Source of the DNA: Hydrogenovibrio sp. JE_KL2 | GTDB lineage: Bacteria; Pseudomonadota; Gammaproteobacteria; Thiomicrospirales; Thiomicrospiraceae | Direction: 5' to 3' | NCBI RefSeq assembly: GCF_009296185.1 | Contig: NZ_WBJR01000001.1 | Location: forward strand, 496,001 to 560,000 | Length of the DNA: 64,000 nt | Part shown: positions 23,201 through 32,958 of the stretch, piece by piece | How positions within the stretch are numbered: the stretch's first letter is position 1 | How the letters are laid out: every line of letters starts with the position of its first letter | The notes under the pieces: generated by a model | What the model was told of the DNA's origin: nothing | Seen by the model: the letters and a program-made list of their open reading frames with translations, nothing else | Database searches by the model: none | Made by a program: the position numbers and the translations under genes

Positions 23201-23761
23201 CGTGAAGAACTCTCGAAACTGGTCGATGCCAACCTGGCAGATTTAAAGCCTGAAAAATGGGCTAAGAAATGGGTGGCTGGTTTGATCGTTGAGTCGCGAG
23301 CCAAGGTGACAAAAAGCGGTAGTAAGATGGGTTTTGTCTCTTTGGATGACCAAACCGCTCGATTGGAAGTGGTGCTAAGGCCTACGGTGTTTGAGTCCAG
23401 TAGAGAGATTCTAGAGCCTGACAATATTGTTATGGTGTATGGCGAGATTTCTGAGGATACCTTTAATGGTGGCATCAAGTTGGATGCCGAGCAAGTTGTT
23501 ACATTGGCAGAATCGCGCATCGAAAAAGCCAGGGCCATTAAAGTGCTTGTTCACAAACCAATGAATGTTTCAGAAATTCATGAATTACAAAGCATTATGT
23601 TACCGTCACGTTCTGAACAAGGATTACCGTTGGTGGTGGATTATCAGAATGGAAATGCCAAGGCGCAGCTGATTAGTCAAGAAGGGTTTATTTATTATCC
23701 GGATGATGCGCTGTTGGAGGCATTAAAATCTAACGGTTGGCAGGCGGAAATCGTGCTTTAG
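20285..23761 (+). CDS. dnaE: DNA polymerase III alpha subunit
   Basis: Encodes 1158 aa from ATG 20285; a TTG one codon earlier is less likely. Order: PHP domain ([14 protein letters not shown]), catalytic palm with the acidic triad region ([19 protein letters not shown]), fingers ([28 protein letters not shown]), beta-binding region and C-terminal OB fold ([18 protein letters not shown]). It is the replicative polymerase. A copy of the dispersed repeat lies within the coding sequence at 23229-23244, encoding ANLADL just before the OB fold without apparent length change relative to E. coli. A weak hairpin (about 23766-23792) follows the stop. Confidence 0.97.
   Translation: [1158 protein letters not shown]
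23229..23244 (-). repeat. Dispersed repeat copy 4, inside dnaE
   Basis: Reverse-orientation 16-base core (AAATCTGCCAGGTTGG on the minus strand) within dnaE, read in frame as part of DANLADLK. The surrounding protein aligns with the family without an insertion, which suggests the sequence arose by substitution rather than insertion. Confidence 0.93.
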
Positions 23762-23991
23762 AAGAAAAAAATCGCTACAATAAGCGCTTTTTATGCACAC
23801 CCAAGCGCTATGGTGGCTGTTTTTTAATGTCTGAGGCGATATTTTGGGGTTAACAACACCGTATTACCGTATTTGGGTGATAAAGAATTTTAATTTCTAA
23901 AGTCATGCTAACCGTGTAGTATGGCTCAAAGCTAAATAACTGGATTACCGAGTCAGGTAAATGCGACTTAGGTAGAGAAAAGGGAGAGGAA

Positions 23992-25953
23992 ATGTCCAAC
24001 AATATTGAATCCATTTTGCATGAAACACGTGTGTTCTATCCAACTGAAGCATTTAAGGCACAAGCCAATGTGAATGATGAGATTTATGCAGACCTGATGA
24101 AAAGAGCAGAAGAAGATCATGATGGTTTCTGGGCAGATATGGCAAGAGAGAAGCTGAGCTGGTCAAAACCTTTTACTGTTACTTTGGATGATTCAAAAGC
24201 CCCTTTCTATAAATGGTTCTCTGACGGCGAACTGAACGCTTCTTATAACTGTATTGATCGCCATTTGGCGGAAAAGCAGGACAAGCTAGCGATTATCTTT
24301 GAAACAGATGATGGACGTGTTGAACAGTTTACCTATAAAGACTTACATGATGAAGTGAGCCGTTTGGCAAACGCTTTGACCGCGCAAGGCATTCAAAAAG
24401 GTGACCGTGTTGTTATCTATATGCCGATGATTCCTCAAGCGGTGTTTGCGATGCAAGCCTGTGCCCGTATCGGCGCGATCCACTCTGTAGTATTCGGTGG
24501 CTTCTCGGCAGAAGCTTTGAAGGATCGTATTGAAGATGCTTCTGCACGTATGGTGATTACCGCAAACGTGAGTGTTCGTGGTGGTAAGTCCATTCCTCTT
24601 AAAGCATCAGTTGATGAAGCCTTGGAGAAAGGCGCTGATTCTATTCGTAAGGTCATCGTCTATAACCGCACCAAAGATGTAGTTCCTATGAAAGAAGGCC
24701 GCGACATCTCTTGGCATGATGCGATTGCCGGTATGAGCAATTATCACGATGCAGTCATGGTGAATGCTGAAGATCCTTTGTTCCTGCTTTACACCTCTGG
24801 TTCGACAGGGAAACCAAAAGGTATTCAGCACAGCACAGGTGGTTACTTGTTGAACGCGCACATTACCAACGAGTGGGTGTTTGACCTTAAAGACAGTGAC
24901 GTTTTCTGGTGTACGGCTGATGTGGGCTGGATTACAGGTCACACCTATGTTGCTTACGGTCCGCTATCGGTTGGCGCAACGATTGTAATGTTTGAAGGCG
25001 TGCCAACTTACCCTGACGCTGGACGTTTCTGGCAAGTCTGTCAAGATCACGCGGTAACGGTTTTCTATACAGCGCCGACGGCCATTCGTGCACTGATGAA
25101 GTTCGGAGATGACCTGCCAAAACAATATGACTTGTCAAAACTGCGTCTACTGGGAACGGTAGGGGAGCCTATCAACCCTGAAGCTTGGATGTGGTATCAC
25201 ACAATTATCGGTCGTGAAGAATGTCCGATTGTCGATACCTGGTGGCAAACTGAAACAGGTGCGAACATGATTGCACCGCTCCCAGGCATTACACCATTAA
25301 AACCTGGTTCATGTACCAAGCCGCTTCCTGGTATCGATGCGAAGATTGTTGATGAAGAGGGGAATCCTTTGACTCATGGCGAAGGGGGTTATTTGGTTAT
25401 TGATAAGCCTTGGCCTTCTATGTTGAGAACCATCTGGAATGATGATGAGCGTTTTGTCGATACCTATTTCGCCATGTTTAAAAACAAATACTACGTTGTC
25501 GGTGACAGTGCTCACTTGGACAATGATGGTAACTACTGGATTATGGGACGTATCGACGATGTTTTGAATGTTTCCGGTCACAGATTGGGAACGATGGAAA
25601 TCGAGTCGGCATTGGTGTCTCACGAAAACGTTGCGGAAGCAGCGGTTGTTGGTAAGCCTCACGATGTCAAAGGGGAGTCGGTATTCGCATTCGTCGTATT
25701 GAATATTGATATTCCAGAAGGCGAAGCTCGCGGTGAGTTAATTCAAACATTGAGAAATCACGTATCAAAAGAAATTGGACCGATTGCAAAACCGGATGAT
25801 ATTCGTTTCGGATCCAACCTGCCAAAAACACGTTCTGGAAAAATCATGCGTCGTCTATTAAGAAGTATCGCCAAAGGTGAAGAAATCACTTCCGATACTT
25901 CAACGCTTGAAGACCCAACAATTCTAGATCAATTCATGCAACAGCATAAATAA
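23992..25953 (+). CDS. acs: Acetyl-CoA synthetase
   Basis: Encodes 653 aa. AMP-binding motif [14 protein letters not shown], the WWQTETG loop and C-terminal [10 protein letters not shown] with the lysine normally controlled by acetylation are all present. It converts acetate, ATP and CoA to acetyl-CoA via acetyl-AMP. A strong ribosome site (AAGGGAGAGG) precedes ATG 23992. It is followed after a repeat-derived hairpin by yjcH-actP, so acetate uptake and activation are grouped. Confidence 0.97.
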   Translation: MSNNIESILHETRVFYPTEAFKAQANVNDEIYADLMKRAEEDHDGFWADMAREKLSWSKPFTVTLDDSKAPFYKWFSDGELNASYNCIDRHLAEKQDKLAIIFETDDGRVEQFTYKDLHDEVSRLANALTAQGIQKGDRVVIYMPMIPQAVFAMQACARIGAIHSVVFGGFSAEALKDRIEDASARMVITANVSVRGGKSIPLKASVDEALEKGADSIRKVIVYNRTKDVVPMKEGRDISWHDAIAGMSNYHDAVMVNAEDPLFLLYTSGSTGKPKGIQHSTGGYLLNAHITNEWVFDLKDSDVFWCTADVGWITGHTYVAYGPLSVGATIVMFEGVPTYPDAGRFWQVCQDHAVTVFYTAPTAIRALMKFGDDLPKQYDLSKLRLLGTVGEPINPEAWMWYHTIIGREECPIVDTWWQTETGANMIAPLPGITPLKPGSCTKPLPGIDAKIVDEEGNPLTHGEGGYLVIDKPWPSMLRTIWNDDERFVDTYFAMFKNKYYVVGDSAHLDNDGNYWIMGRIDDVLNVSGHRLGTMEIESALVSHENVAEAAVVGKPHDVKGESVFAFVVLNIDIPEGEARGELIQTLRNHVSKEIGPIAKPDDIRFGSNLPKTRSGKIMRRLLRSIAKGEEITSDTSTLEDPTILDQFMQQHK

Positions 25954-25970
25954 TTGATTTCGATAAGAAG

Positions 25971-26012
25971 AAATCTGCCGGAATAGAGGAATACCCAACC
26001 TGGCAGATTTTT
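25971..26012 (+). terminator. Repeat-derived hairpin after acs (repeat copy 5)
   Basis: A near-complete reverse copy of the dispersed repeat (25994-26011, CCCAACCTGGCAGATTTT) pairs with a truncated forward arm AAATCTGCC (25971-25979). This gives a 9-bp stem with a 22-nt loop and a T run at 26008-26012. It lies 17 bases after the acs stop and probably terminates or attenuates before yjcH. Confidence 0.8.
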
Positions 26013-26055
26013 CTGAACCTTGTTCTATAAGTGAATACATCAAAGGAGGGAACTG

Positions 26056-26361
26056 ATGGAACAGTCAAAGATAGAGAAGATTAAAAGTCTTCCGCAATAT
26101 CACCAACTGGTGAAAGAACGCTCTAGCTTAGCTTGGAAACTATCCATTGCCATGCTGGTCGTCTACTATGGTTACATTTTGTTATTGGCATTCGATCCTG
26201 CATTCTTTACGCAAATCGTCAGCGGTCAATATGTGTCAATTGGTTTCCCAGTTGGTGTCGCAATCATCATTTTTTCCTTTTTATTGACAGGTTACTACGT
26301 TAAAAAAGCGAACAGCGATTTTGACGAACTAACGGCTCAAATCAAGAAAGAGGTGGAGTAA
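26056..26361 (+). CDS. yjcH: DUF485 membrane protein (YjcH)
   Basis: Encodes 101 aa with two transmembrane helices (about 29-51 and 62-84) and charged ends. The DUF485 family is almost always encoded just before actP, and the TAATG overlap at 26359-26363 couples the two. It has a very strong ribosome site (AAAGGAGGG at 26042-26050). It probably assists or regulates the acetate permease; the mechanism is unknown. Confidence 0.92.
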   Translation: MEQSKIEKIKSLPQYHQLVKERSSLAWKLSIAMLVVYYGYILLLAFDPAFFTQIVSGQYVSIGFPVGVAIIIFSFLLTGYYVKKANSDFDELTAQIKKEVE

Positions 26362-28022
26362 TGACGATGAATCTATGGAAAACTTTCCTTGGCTTAGCAG
26401 CACTTTTGTTAATGCCAACCATTGCTTTCGCTGCGGGTGATATGCAGACAGACGGTACCAAGTCTGAAACAAATGTCTCTGCGATTGCCATGTTTGTCGT
26501 GTTTGTCGGTTTGACGCTTTACATTACTTATTGGGCGGCGAAACGTACTAAATCTGCAAAAGATTTCTACGCTGCGGGTGGTGGAATTACGGGTCTTCAA
26601 AACGGTTTGGCGATTGCCGGTGACTATATGTCCGCCGCGTCTTTCCTCGGGATTACCGGTATGGTTTACCTAAAGGGTTACGATGGTTTGATCTTCGCTA
26701 TCGGTTTCCTTGTTGGTTGGCCGATCATCCTTTTCTTGATGTCTGAACGTTTAAGAAACTTGGGTAAATATACCTTTACTGACGTTGCAGCTTATCGTTT
26801 CCAACAAAAACCAATCCGTATTCTTGCGGCATTCGGTGGGGTAGCGGTTGTTATCCTTTACCTGATCGCGCAAATGGTGGGTGCGGGTAAACTGATTGAA
26901 CTGTTGTTCGGTTTGGACTTCTCTTATGCTGTTGTTATGGTTGGTGTACTTATCATCGCTTACGTTTCTTTCGGCGGTATGTTGGCAACAACTTGGGTAC
27001 AAATCATCAAAGCGGTTCTATTGCTTGGTGGTGCGACATTTATTGCATTGATGGTAATGGTCAACATGGGCTTCAGTTTCGAAACTCTGTTTAAAACAGC
27101 GGTTGATAACCGTGGTGGTAACATGAATATCCTGTTCTCGGGCGGATTCGTTTCTGATCCGATTAACGCGATTTCATTGGGTATTGCCTTGATGTTCGGT
27201 ACAGCAGGTCTACCACATATCCTAATGAGATTCTTTACAGTACCTGATGCGAAAGAAGCACGTAAGTCTGTATTCTATGCAACTGGTTTTATCGGTTACT
27301 TCTACATTCTTGCGTTCATTATCGGTTTCGGTGCGATTGCATTGGTAACAGCTGATATGTACATGCATGCTGGCAAGTTGATTGGTGGTAACAACATGGC
27401 GGCTATCCATTTATCTCACGTATTAGGTGGTGATGCTTTCCTAGGCTTCATTTCTGCGGTTGCTTTCGCAACAATCTTGGCAGTTGTATCTGGTCTAACA
27501 TTGGCGGGTGCATCAGCAATTTCGCATGATATCTATGCAAACGTTATCAACCCTAATGCAACTGAAGAACAAGAAACAAGAGTAGCGAAAAGAGCCACTT
27601 TTGTGATTGGTGCTTTGGCGATTATTTTCGGTATCGGATTTAAAGATCAAAACATTGCTTTCGTTGTAGCACTTGCATTTACAATCGCTGCGTCAGCAAA
27701 CTTCCCAGTATTGATTATGTCAATGTTCTGGGGGAATATGACAACACGTGGTGCGGTAATCGGTGGATGGTTAGGTCTAATCTCTGCTGTGGTGATGGTT
27801 GTTCTTGGGCCTGTTGTATGGACACAAATCCTACACATGGGTGAAGCGATCGTACCTTACAAGTTCCCAGCACTATTCACGGTTGCGATTGCGTTTATCG
27901 GTATTTGGTTCTTCTCTATTACTGATAAATCAGAAAGAGCACGTGCTGATAAAGAAGGGTTTGAAGCGCAATTTATTCGCTCTCAAACGGGTATCGGCGC
28001 TGAAGGTGCTTCGAGTCACTAA
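26361..28022 (+). CDS. actP: Cation/acetate symporter ActP
   Basis: Encodes 553 aa, a sodium:solute symporter (SSS) family carrier with an N-terminal signal-like segment ([16 protein letters not shown]) and about 13 transmembrane helices. Family blocks: [48 protein letters not shown] and [19 protein letters not shown]. It takes up acetate with a cation. It is coupled to yjcH and ends just before a terminator. Confidence 0.95.
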   Translation: MTMNLWKTFLGLAALLLMPTIAFAAGDMQTDGTKSETNVSAIAMFVVFVGLTLYITYWAAKRTKSAKDFYAAGGGITGLQNGLAIAGDYMSAASFLGITGMVYLKGYDGLIFAIGFLVGWPIILFLMSERLRNLGKYTFTDVAAYRFQQKPIRILAAFGGVAVVILYLIAQMVGAGKLIELLFGLDFSYAVVMVGVLIIAYVSFGGMLATTWVQIIKAVLLLGGATFIALMVMVNMGFSFETLFKTAVDNRGGNMNILFSGGFVSDPINAISLGIALMFGTAGLPHILMRFFTVPDAKEARKSVFYATGFIGYFYILAFIIGFGAIALVTADMYMHAGKLIGGNNMAAIHLSHVLGGDAFLGFISAVAFATILAVVSGLTLAGASAISHDIYANVINPNATEEQETRVAKRATFVIGALAIIFGIGFKDQNIAFVVALAFTIAASANFPVLIMSMFWGNMTTRGAVIGGWLGLISAVVMVVLGPVVWTQILHMGEAIVPYKFPALFTVAIAFIGIWFFSITDKSERARADKEGFEAQFIRSQTGIGAEGASSH

Positions 28023-28069
28023 CATGTTATCCAGTTTATCTTATGGATTCATGAAAATGACTTAACATT

Positions 28070-28096
28070 AAGGGAGGCTTTTTAGCCTCCTTTTTT
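28070..28096 (+). terminator. Intrinsic terminator after actP
   Basis: Stem AAGGGAGGCT (28070-28079) and AGCCTCCTTT (28084-28093) around a TTTT loop, followed by further T. Confidence 0.92.
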
Positions 28097-28140
28097 GTAT
28101 CGCCATTTTTTTGAGAGATTAATGTAATAGGGACAGTGTT

Positions 28141-30036
28141 ATGAATAATAGCCCAGTCGTCAACTTACTCCAGCAGTTAGAGCCGTTTTCTAACTTATCA
28201 GAAGATTCACTACAAAAAATGTCATCCACGATGGATGTGGTTTATTTTCCTCAAGATTCAAAATTTAATATTCAATTCAGTGAGAATCCTGAGGAAAATG
28301 CATCACTTTACTTTGTTATCAAAGGGCGTATTGCCGAGTTTGATGAAGAAGGTCGTCAAATAGCCTTATATCTCCACCATACTTTTTTTGGAGAGTCGGT
28401 TTTACTGAAAAAGATTAAGCAAAGTCATTATGAAGTCAAAGAAGAAGCGATTGCTTACCGATTGCATGGTGATGACTTTATGGAATGGGTCAAGCTGCCT
28501 GAGTTGGCTAACTACTTCTTTAACTCCATTACCGATAAGCTGGAGCAGATGCATAAGAGCAGGCAGATGGCATCCTCCAGTGAAGCGTTGATGGGGTTGG
28601 TGGTAGATGCGCCTATTAAAGCGCTGAATGTCCTTTCCTCAAGCGCAACAGTCAAAGAAGCTATAGACCAAATGGCCACCACCCAAGTTGATGCTTGTTT
28701 GGTGAGTCATGATATGGCAGGCCAACAAACGGCTACCGATGTCATGAGTGCATACGGTATTGTCACGGCGATGGATTTACTTCGTGCAATTTCCAGTGAG
28801 TCAGATGCACTTAATCAGCCAGTCTCCAGTTTTACGCGTGCTCCGGTTATCAGCGTGCACCATCATGACTATTTATTCAACGCACTCTTGAAAATGACTC
28901 GTTACTACGTGAACCGACTGGTGATTAGAGATGATAAGGGTCCTGTCGCAATGCTTTATCAAAAGGACCTCATGGGCCACTTTGCGACACAATCCGGTCT
29001 TGGGATGTTGACTCTTGAGAGTGTTTCCAGCCTTGAAGAAATTGAAAAAGTATTGCAGCAGGTTGATGATTTGATTGTGAATCTGAATACCCGCGGCGTC
29101 AAAACACATTACATTGCAAAACTGGCGACAGAGGTTTACCGCAAAGTGTTTCAAAAGGTGTTTGAACTTTTGTCGCCCGATGCCGCTCTGTATGAAGGTT
29201 GCTTTATTGTCATGGGTAGTGAAGGGCGAGCTGAACAGGTAATGAAAACCGATCAGGATAATGCGTTTATTCTGCCTGATATTGATGCGGATACCTTAAA
29301 AAGAATCAGACCCTTTGCCGAACGCATGACCGAGACCCTGATACAGTTAGGCTTTCCGAAATGTCTGGGCAATGTGATGGTATGCAATCCCATGTGGTTT
29401 CAACCCTTGACTGAATTCAAGAAACAACTCAAATCGTGGATGGACGCTCAAGATGAAGCCAGCTTTATGAATTTGTCGATTTTTATTGATGCAGAGGGAG
29501 TGTTTGGCGATGAAACACTGTTGAATGACTGCAAGCAATTGGTCTTTGATTGGGCAAACACTTACCCTCAGTTCTTGAGGCACTTCGCGAAACCGGTGCT
29601 TCAATTTGAAACCCCCGTTAATTTCTTTGGGCGTTTGGTGTTGGAAAAGCAGGATCAGCAGGATTTGCTGGACTTGAAAAAAGGCGGTATCTTCGCCATC
29701 GTTCATGGGGTTCGTTGTTTGGCGCTGGAGTTCGGGATTCCTCAAGCCAATACACACTGGCGAATCAAAGCACTTATGGAAAAGGGGTTCTTTTCAGAAG
29801 AGTTCGGTTATGAGTTGGGAGAGACGTTGAACTTTTTCAATACCTTGAGGCTGGAAAATATGATCTCCCTTAAACAGGCGGGCACCAGTGAGCAGGTATT
29901 CACGAATAAACAAAATAAAATACAAGTTACGCACTTATCCACGCTTCAGCAAGATTTACTGAAAGATGCTTTTGATGTTGTGAAGCGCTTCAAGAAGATG
30001 CTGAACCAACACTATAAATTGGATGCGTTGCTTTAA
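28141..30036 (+). CDS. CNB-CBS-DUF294 putative nucleotidyltransferase
   Basis: Encodes 631 aa. An N-terminal cyclic-nucleotide-binding fold (about 15-115) is followed by a CBS-domain pair (about 155-285). Then comes a DUF294 nucleotidyltransferase-like domain with GSEGRAEQVMKTDQDNAF (about 357-375, the GS...DxD-type signature) and a DUF294 C-terminal helical domain. This architecture is regularly encoded beside actP and a DEDDh exonuclease in proteobacteria. GlnD-like nucleotidylylation has been suggested from the fold, but substrate and target are unknown. Context points to control of acetate metabolism. Confidence 0.88.
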   Translation: MNNSPVVNLLQQLEPFSNLSEDSLQKMSSTMDVVYFPQDSKFNIQFSENPEENASLYFVIKGRIAEFDEEGRQIALYLHHTFFGESVLLKKIKQSHYEVKEEAIAYRLHGDDFMEWVKLPELANYFFNSITDKLEQMHKSRQMASSSEALMGLVVDAPIKALNVLSSSATVKEAIDQMATTQVDACLVSHDMAGQQTATDVMSAYGIVTAMDLLRAISSESDALNQPVSSFTRAPVISVHHHDYLFNALLKMTRYYVNRLVIRDDKGPVAMLYQKDLMGHFATQSGLGMLTLESVSSLEEIEKVLQQVDDLIVNLNTRGVKTHYIAKLATEVYRKVFQKVFELLSPDAALYEGCFIVMGSEGRAEQVMKTDQDNAFILPDIDADTLKRIRPFAERMTETLIQLGFPKCLGNVMVCNPMWFQPLTEFKKQLKSWMDAQDEASFMNLSIFIDAEGVFGDETLLNDCKQLVFDWANTYPQFLRHFAKPVLQFETPVNFFGRLVLEKQDQQDLLDLKKGGIFAIVHGVRCLALEFGIPQANTHWRIKALMEKGFFSEEFGYELGETLNFFNTLRLENMISLKQAGTSEQVFTNKQNKIQVTHLSTLQQDLLKDAFDVVKRFKKMLNQHYKLDALL

Positions 30037-30056
30037 GCTCGCCAGGATGGTGATGT

Positions 30057-30701
30057 ATGAATCGCTTTAAATCACTCAAACACATACTGGTCCGCCAGTG
30101 GCAACAATATCGCCTAAAAGAGTTTGAGTTCGACTTCTTGTTTGATCCGGTTCCGGAAGATGAATATGTTTGTTTTGATTGTGAAACAACCGGGCTGAAC
30201 CCCAAAAAAGACAAGATACTGACACTCTCGGCGGTCAGAATCAAAGGCAACAATGTACTAGCAGGAGAGTCTTTGGATTTGGTGGTTCAGCATTCCGGGC
30301 AGATTCATGAGGACAGTATAAAAGTTCACCAACTCAGACATTTAGATGTGCAGGGTGGTGTCGATGAAATAGAAGCGATGCGGCGATTTCTCTATTTTAT
30401 CGGCAGTAGACCTTTGGTAGGCTATTACCTTGAGTTCGATATCGAGTTGGTCAACAGGCTGATTAAGCCTTGGTTGGGCATCGCGCTACCTAACCCGCAA
30501 ATTGAAGTGTCAGAACTGTTTTACGACTACCAACTGAAGTCACAATATCATTCGCCTTATATGCCGAATATTGACCTGTCGTTTGAGCGAATACTTGAGC
30601 AATTAGCCTTGCCAAATTTAGGGCAGCATAATGCAAAGAATGATGCAATGATGACGGCCTTGGCTTTTCTTAAGTTGAAATCGCTTTTGGCAAGAGAATA
30701 A
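30057..30701 (+). CDS. DEDDh 3'-5' exonuclease (DnaQ-like)
   Basis: Encodes 214 aa. ExoI motif FDCETTGLN (acidic pair), ExoII region YYLEFDIELVNRLI and ExoIII HNAKNDAMMTALAF with catalytic His and Asp are all visible. It resembles the epsilon subunit of DNA polymerase III but sits in the acetate cluster, not near dnaE, and is more likely an accessory nuclease. It starts 20 bases after the DUF294 gene, consistent with one operon; the substrate is unknown. Confidence 0.85.
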   Translation: MNRFKSLKHILVRQWQQYRLKEFEFDFLFDPVPEDEYVCFDCETTGLNPKKDKILTLSAVRIKGNNVLAGESLDLVVQHSGQIHEDSIKVHQLRHLDVQGGVDEIEAMRRFLYFIGSRPLVGYYLEFDIELVNRLIKPWLGIALPNPQIEVSELFYDYQLKSQYHSPYMPNIDLSFERILEQLALPNLGQHNAKNDAMMTALAFLKLKSLLARE

Positions 30702-30726
30702 AACTTAAACAAAATAAGGATTTGCA

Positions 30727-30755
30727 TTGAAAACAGCGGTTGAAGCCCTTATAAT
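30727..30755 (+). promoter_or_regulatory. Sigma-70 promoter for the rimP leader
   Basis: TTGAAA (30727-30732), a 17-base spacer and TATAAT (30750-30755): a near-consensus promoter. Initiation would fall at about 30762, some 150 bases before the rimP GTG. Confidence 0.85.
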
Positions 30756-30761
30756 GTTGCC

Positions 30762-30888
30762 AGTTTTTTAAATCTGTTTAACAGAGAAATTTAGAAATTT
30801 AGGATCAAGCGGATGGCTTATTTTTTCCGTAAGTTTCTAAGATTTCTGTGCTGATACCATTTAAAAACCCCGTTTTACGGGGTTTTTT
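30762..30888 (+). ncRNA. Structured leader or small RNA upstream of rimP
   Basis: A near-consensus promoter is followed by about 125 transcribed bases ending at a strong terminator. A long imperfect stem pairs 30781-30797 (ACAGAGAAATTTAGAAA) with 30834-30850 (TTTCTAAGATTTCTGTG), interrupted by a one-base bulge and a mismatch. It encloses a smaller CGGA/TCCG element around 30810-30830. The unit could be an attenuated leader of rimP-nusA-infB or a free small RNA. I do not recognise it as a named family. No ORF of note lies in it. Confidence 0.55.
30864..30888 (+). terminator. Terminator/attenuator ahead of rimP
   Basis: AAAACCCCGT (30864-30873) and ACGGGGTTTT (about 30877-30886) with a three-base loop and T run, 24 bases before the rimP start and directly before its ribosome site. 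Confidence 0.88.
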
Positions 30889-30911
30889 GTTTTTAGAAAT
30901 AAGGAAAGTGT

Positions 30912-31364
30912 GTGACGTTAGAGGACAAAATCGAGCAACTTCTAAAACCAACGGTTGAAACCATGGGCTTCGACTTTTGGGGATGTGAGTATTTGCCGGC
31001 TGGTCAGCATTCGACATTAAGAATCTACATAGACAAGCCTGAAGGGGTGACGGTAGACGATTGTGGCAGTGTTAGCCGACAAGTGAGTGCCATTTTGGAT
31101 GTTGAAGATCCTATCTCTAGTGCGTATATGCTGGAAGTGTCCTCTCCTGGACTCGACCGTCCACTAATGAAGCCTGAACAGTTTCAGGATTATGTTGATG
31201 CAGTGGTTCAGGTTCGCACATCAATGGCGGTCATGGGGCGCAAACGTTTCAAAGGCAAAATGGTTCGGGTTGAACAAGATGGCATTGAAGTAGATGTGGA
31301 TAACGAAATTTATCCTATTCCTTTCAATATGATTGAAAAGGCCAATGTCGTACCAGAATTTTGA
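30912..31364 (+). CDS. rimP: Ribosome maturation factor RimP
   Basis: Encodes 150 aa. The start is GTG 30912, preceded by AAGGAAA at 30901-30907. Family blocks are EQLLKPTVETMGFDFWGCEY, DDCGSVSRQVSAILDVED and YMLEVSSPGLDRPL, followed by the C-terminal SH3-like domain. It assists 30S assembly around S12. First gene of the rimP-nusA-infB-rbfA-truB cluster. Confidence 0.95.
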   Translation: MTLEDKIEQLLKPTVETMGFDFWGCEYLPAGQHSTLRIYIDKPEGVTVDDCGSVSRQVSAILDVEDPISSAYMLEVSSPGLDRPLMKPEQFQDYVDAVVQVRTSMAVMGRKRFKGKMVRVEQDGIEVDVDNEIYPIPFNMIEKANVVPEF

Positions 31365-31448
31365 TGGGTTTGTGGGTCACAAACGTGTCATGCATTTATT
31401 TTAAATTTTAAGGTTGAATATTAACTCCTATTTTTGAGGAAAACTGAA

Positions 31449-32936
31449 ATGAGCAAGGAAGTTTTAGCCGTTGTTGAAATCATGTCTAACGAAAAAGGTG
31501 TAGATAAGGAAATTATCTTCGAAGCGATCGAAGCTGCGCTCGCTACTGCCACTCGTAAAAGTCATAATGACGAGTTAGATGCTCGTGTTTCAATTGACCG
31601 TCACACAGGAGATTACGAAACCTTCCGTCGTTGGGAAGTTATAGAAGATGATGTACAAATCGAAGAAAACGTCGGTTGGTACATGCGTCAAATGGATGCG
31701 GTTGAAATGGAGCCACACATCGAGCCAGGCGAGTTTGTAGAAGAACCAATGGAGTCGATTGAGTTTGGACGTATCGGCGCGCAAACTGCTAAACAAGTTA
31801 TTATTCAAAAAGTTCGTGAAGCGGAACGTAAGAAGGTTGTTGAAGAATACGTTAAACGTGTTGGTGAAATCCTTACAGGTCAAGTCAAAAGAGTTGATCG
31901 TGGCGATGTGATTTTGGATTTGGGTGACAATGTTGATGCAATCATTCCACGTTCTGAGCTGATCAATCGTGAAGTGTTCAAAATGGGTGATCGTGTTCGT
32001 GCTTACGTTCAAGAAGTAAGTTACCGTCCGCGCGGACCTCAAATTATCATGTCTCGTGCTGCTAAAGAAATGTTGATCGAGCTGTTCAAAATCGAAGTAC
32101 CAGAAATTGGTGATGATTTGATCGATATTATGTCTGCAGCGCGTGATGTTGGATTACGTGCAAAAGTCGCTGTTCGAGCTAACGACCCTCGCTTAGATCC
32201 GATCGGCGCCTGTGTTGGGATGCGTGGCGGACGTGTTCAAGCAGTGACCAATGAATTGAATGGTGAGCGTATCGATATCGTGCTTTGGGATCCAAATGAT
32301 GCACAGTTCGTTATCAATGCGATGGCGCCTGCTGAAGTTACTTCAATCATGGTTGATGAAGACAAGCATGTAATGGACTTAGCGGTTGACGATGAGCAAT
32401 TGTCTCAAGCGATTGGTAAAAACGGTCAAAACATTCGTTTGGCAACTGAATTAACCGGTTGGGAACTGAATGTCATGAGCCAATCTGACATGGCTGCTAA
32501 ACATGAAAGTGAATCTAAAGATCAAATTGAACTGTTCATGAACGGTTTGGATGTTGATGAAGAGTTGGCTGAAGTTTTGGTTGCGGAAGGATTTACTTCT
32601 CTTGAAGAAGTGGCTTATGTTCCAGCGGTAGAAATGTTGGAAATTGAAGGTTTCGATGAAGAAATCGTCACAGCACTGAAAGAAAGAGCAAAAGACGCTC
32701 TATTGACTCAGGCTATTGCCGATGAAGAGAAAGCGGCACTTGCTGAGCCAGATGAAGATCTGAAAAGCCTAGATGGTATGACGCCAGAAATGGCAAAAGC
32801 ATTGGCTTCTAAAGGCATTAAGTCTCAAGAAGATTTGGCTGAGCTTGGCACAGATGAACTGATGGAAATGATTGAGATTGACGAAGAGGCGGCTGGAGAA
32901 TTGATTCTCAAAGCTCGCGCCCCTTGGTTCGAGTAA
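31449..32936 (+). CDS. nusA: Transcription termination/antitermination factor NusA
   Basis: Encodes 495 aa from ATG 31449 ([10 protein letters not shown]), after TTGAGGAAAA. Domain order: N-terminal RNA polymerase-binding domain, S1 ([16 protein letters not shown]), KH1 and KH2 ([43 protein letters not shown]), then two acidic helix-hairpin-helix repeats (about 365-495). This is the full gammaproteobacterial architecture. It modulates pausing, rho-independent termination and antitermination. Confidence 0.97.
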   Translation: MSKEVLAVVEIMSNEKGVDKEIIFEAIEAALATATRKSHNDELDARVSIDRHTGDYETFRRWEVIEDDVQIEENVGWYMRQMDAVEMEPHIEPGEFVEEPMESIEFGRIGAQTAKQVIIQKVREAERKKVVEEYVKRVGEILTGQVKRVDRGDVILDLGDNVDAIIPRSELINREVFKMGDRVRAYVQEVSYRPRGPQIIMSRAAKEMLIELFKIEVPEIGDDLIDIMSAARDVGLRAKVAVRANDPRLDPIGACVGMRGGRVQAVTNELNGERIDIVLWDPNDAQFVINAMAPAEVTSIMVDEDKHVMDLAVDDEQLSQAIGKNGQNIRLATELTGWELNVMSQSDMAAKHESESKDQIELFMNGLDVDEELAEVLVAEGFTSLEEVAYVPAVEMLEIEGFDEEIVTALKERAKDALLTQAIADEEKAALAEPDEDLKSLDGMTPEMAKALASKGIKSQEDLAELGTDELMEMIEIDEEAAGELILKARAPWFE

Positions 32937-32958
32937 AACCCCGGGAGGCAAAATATAG

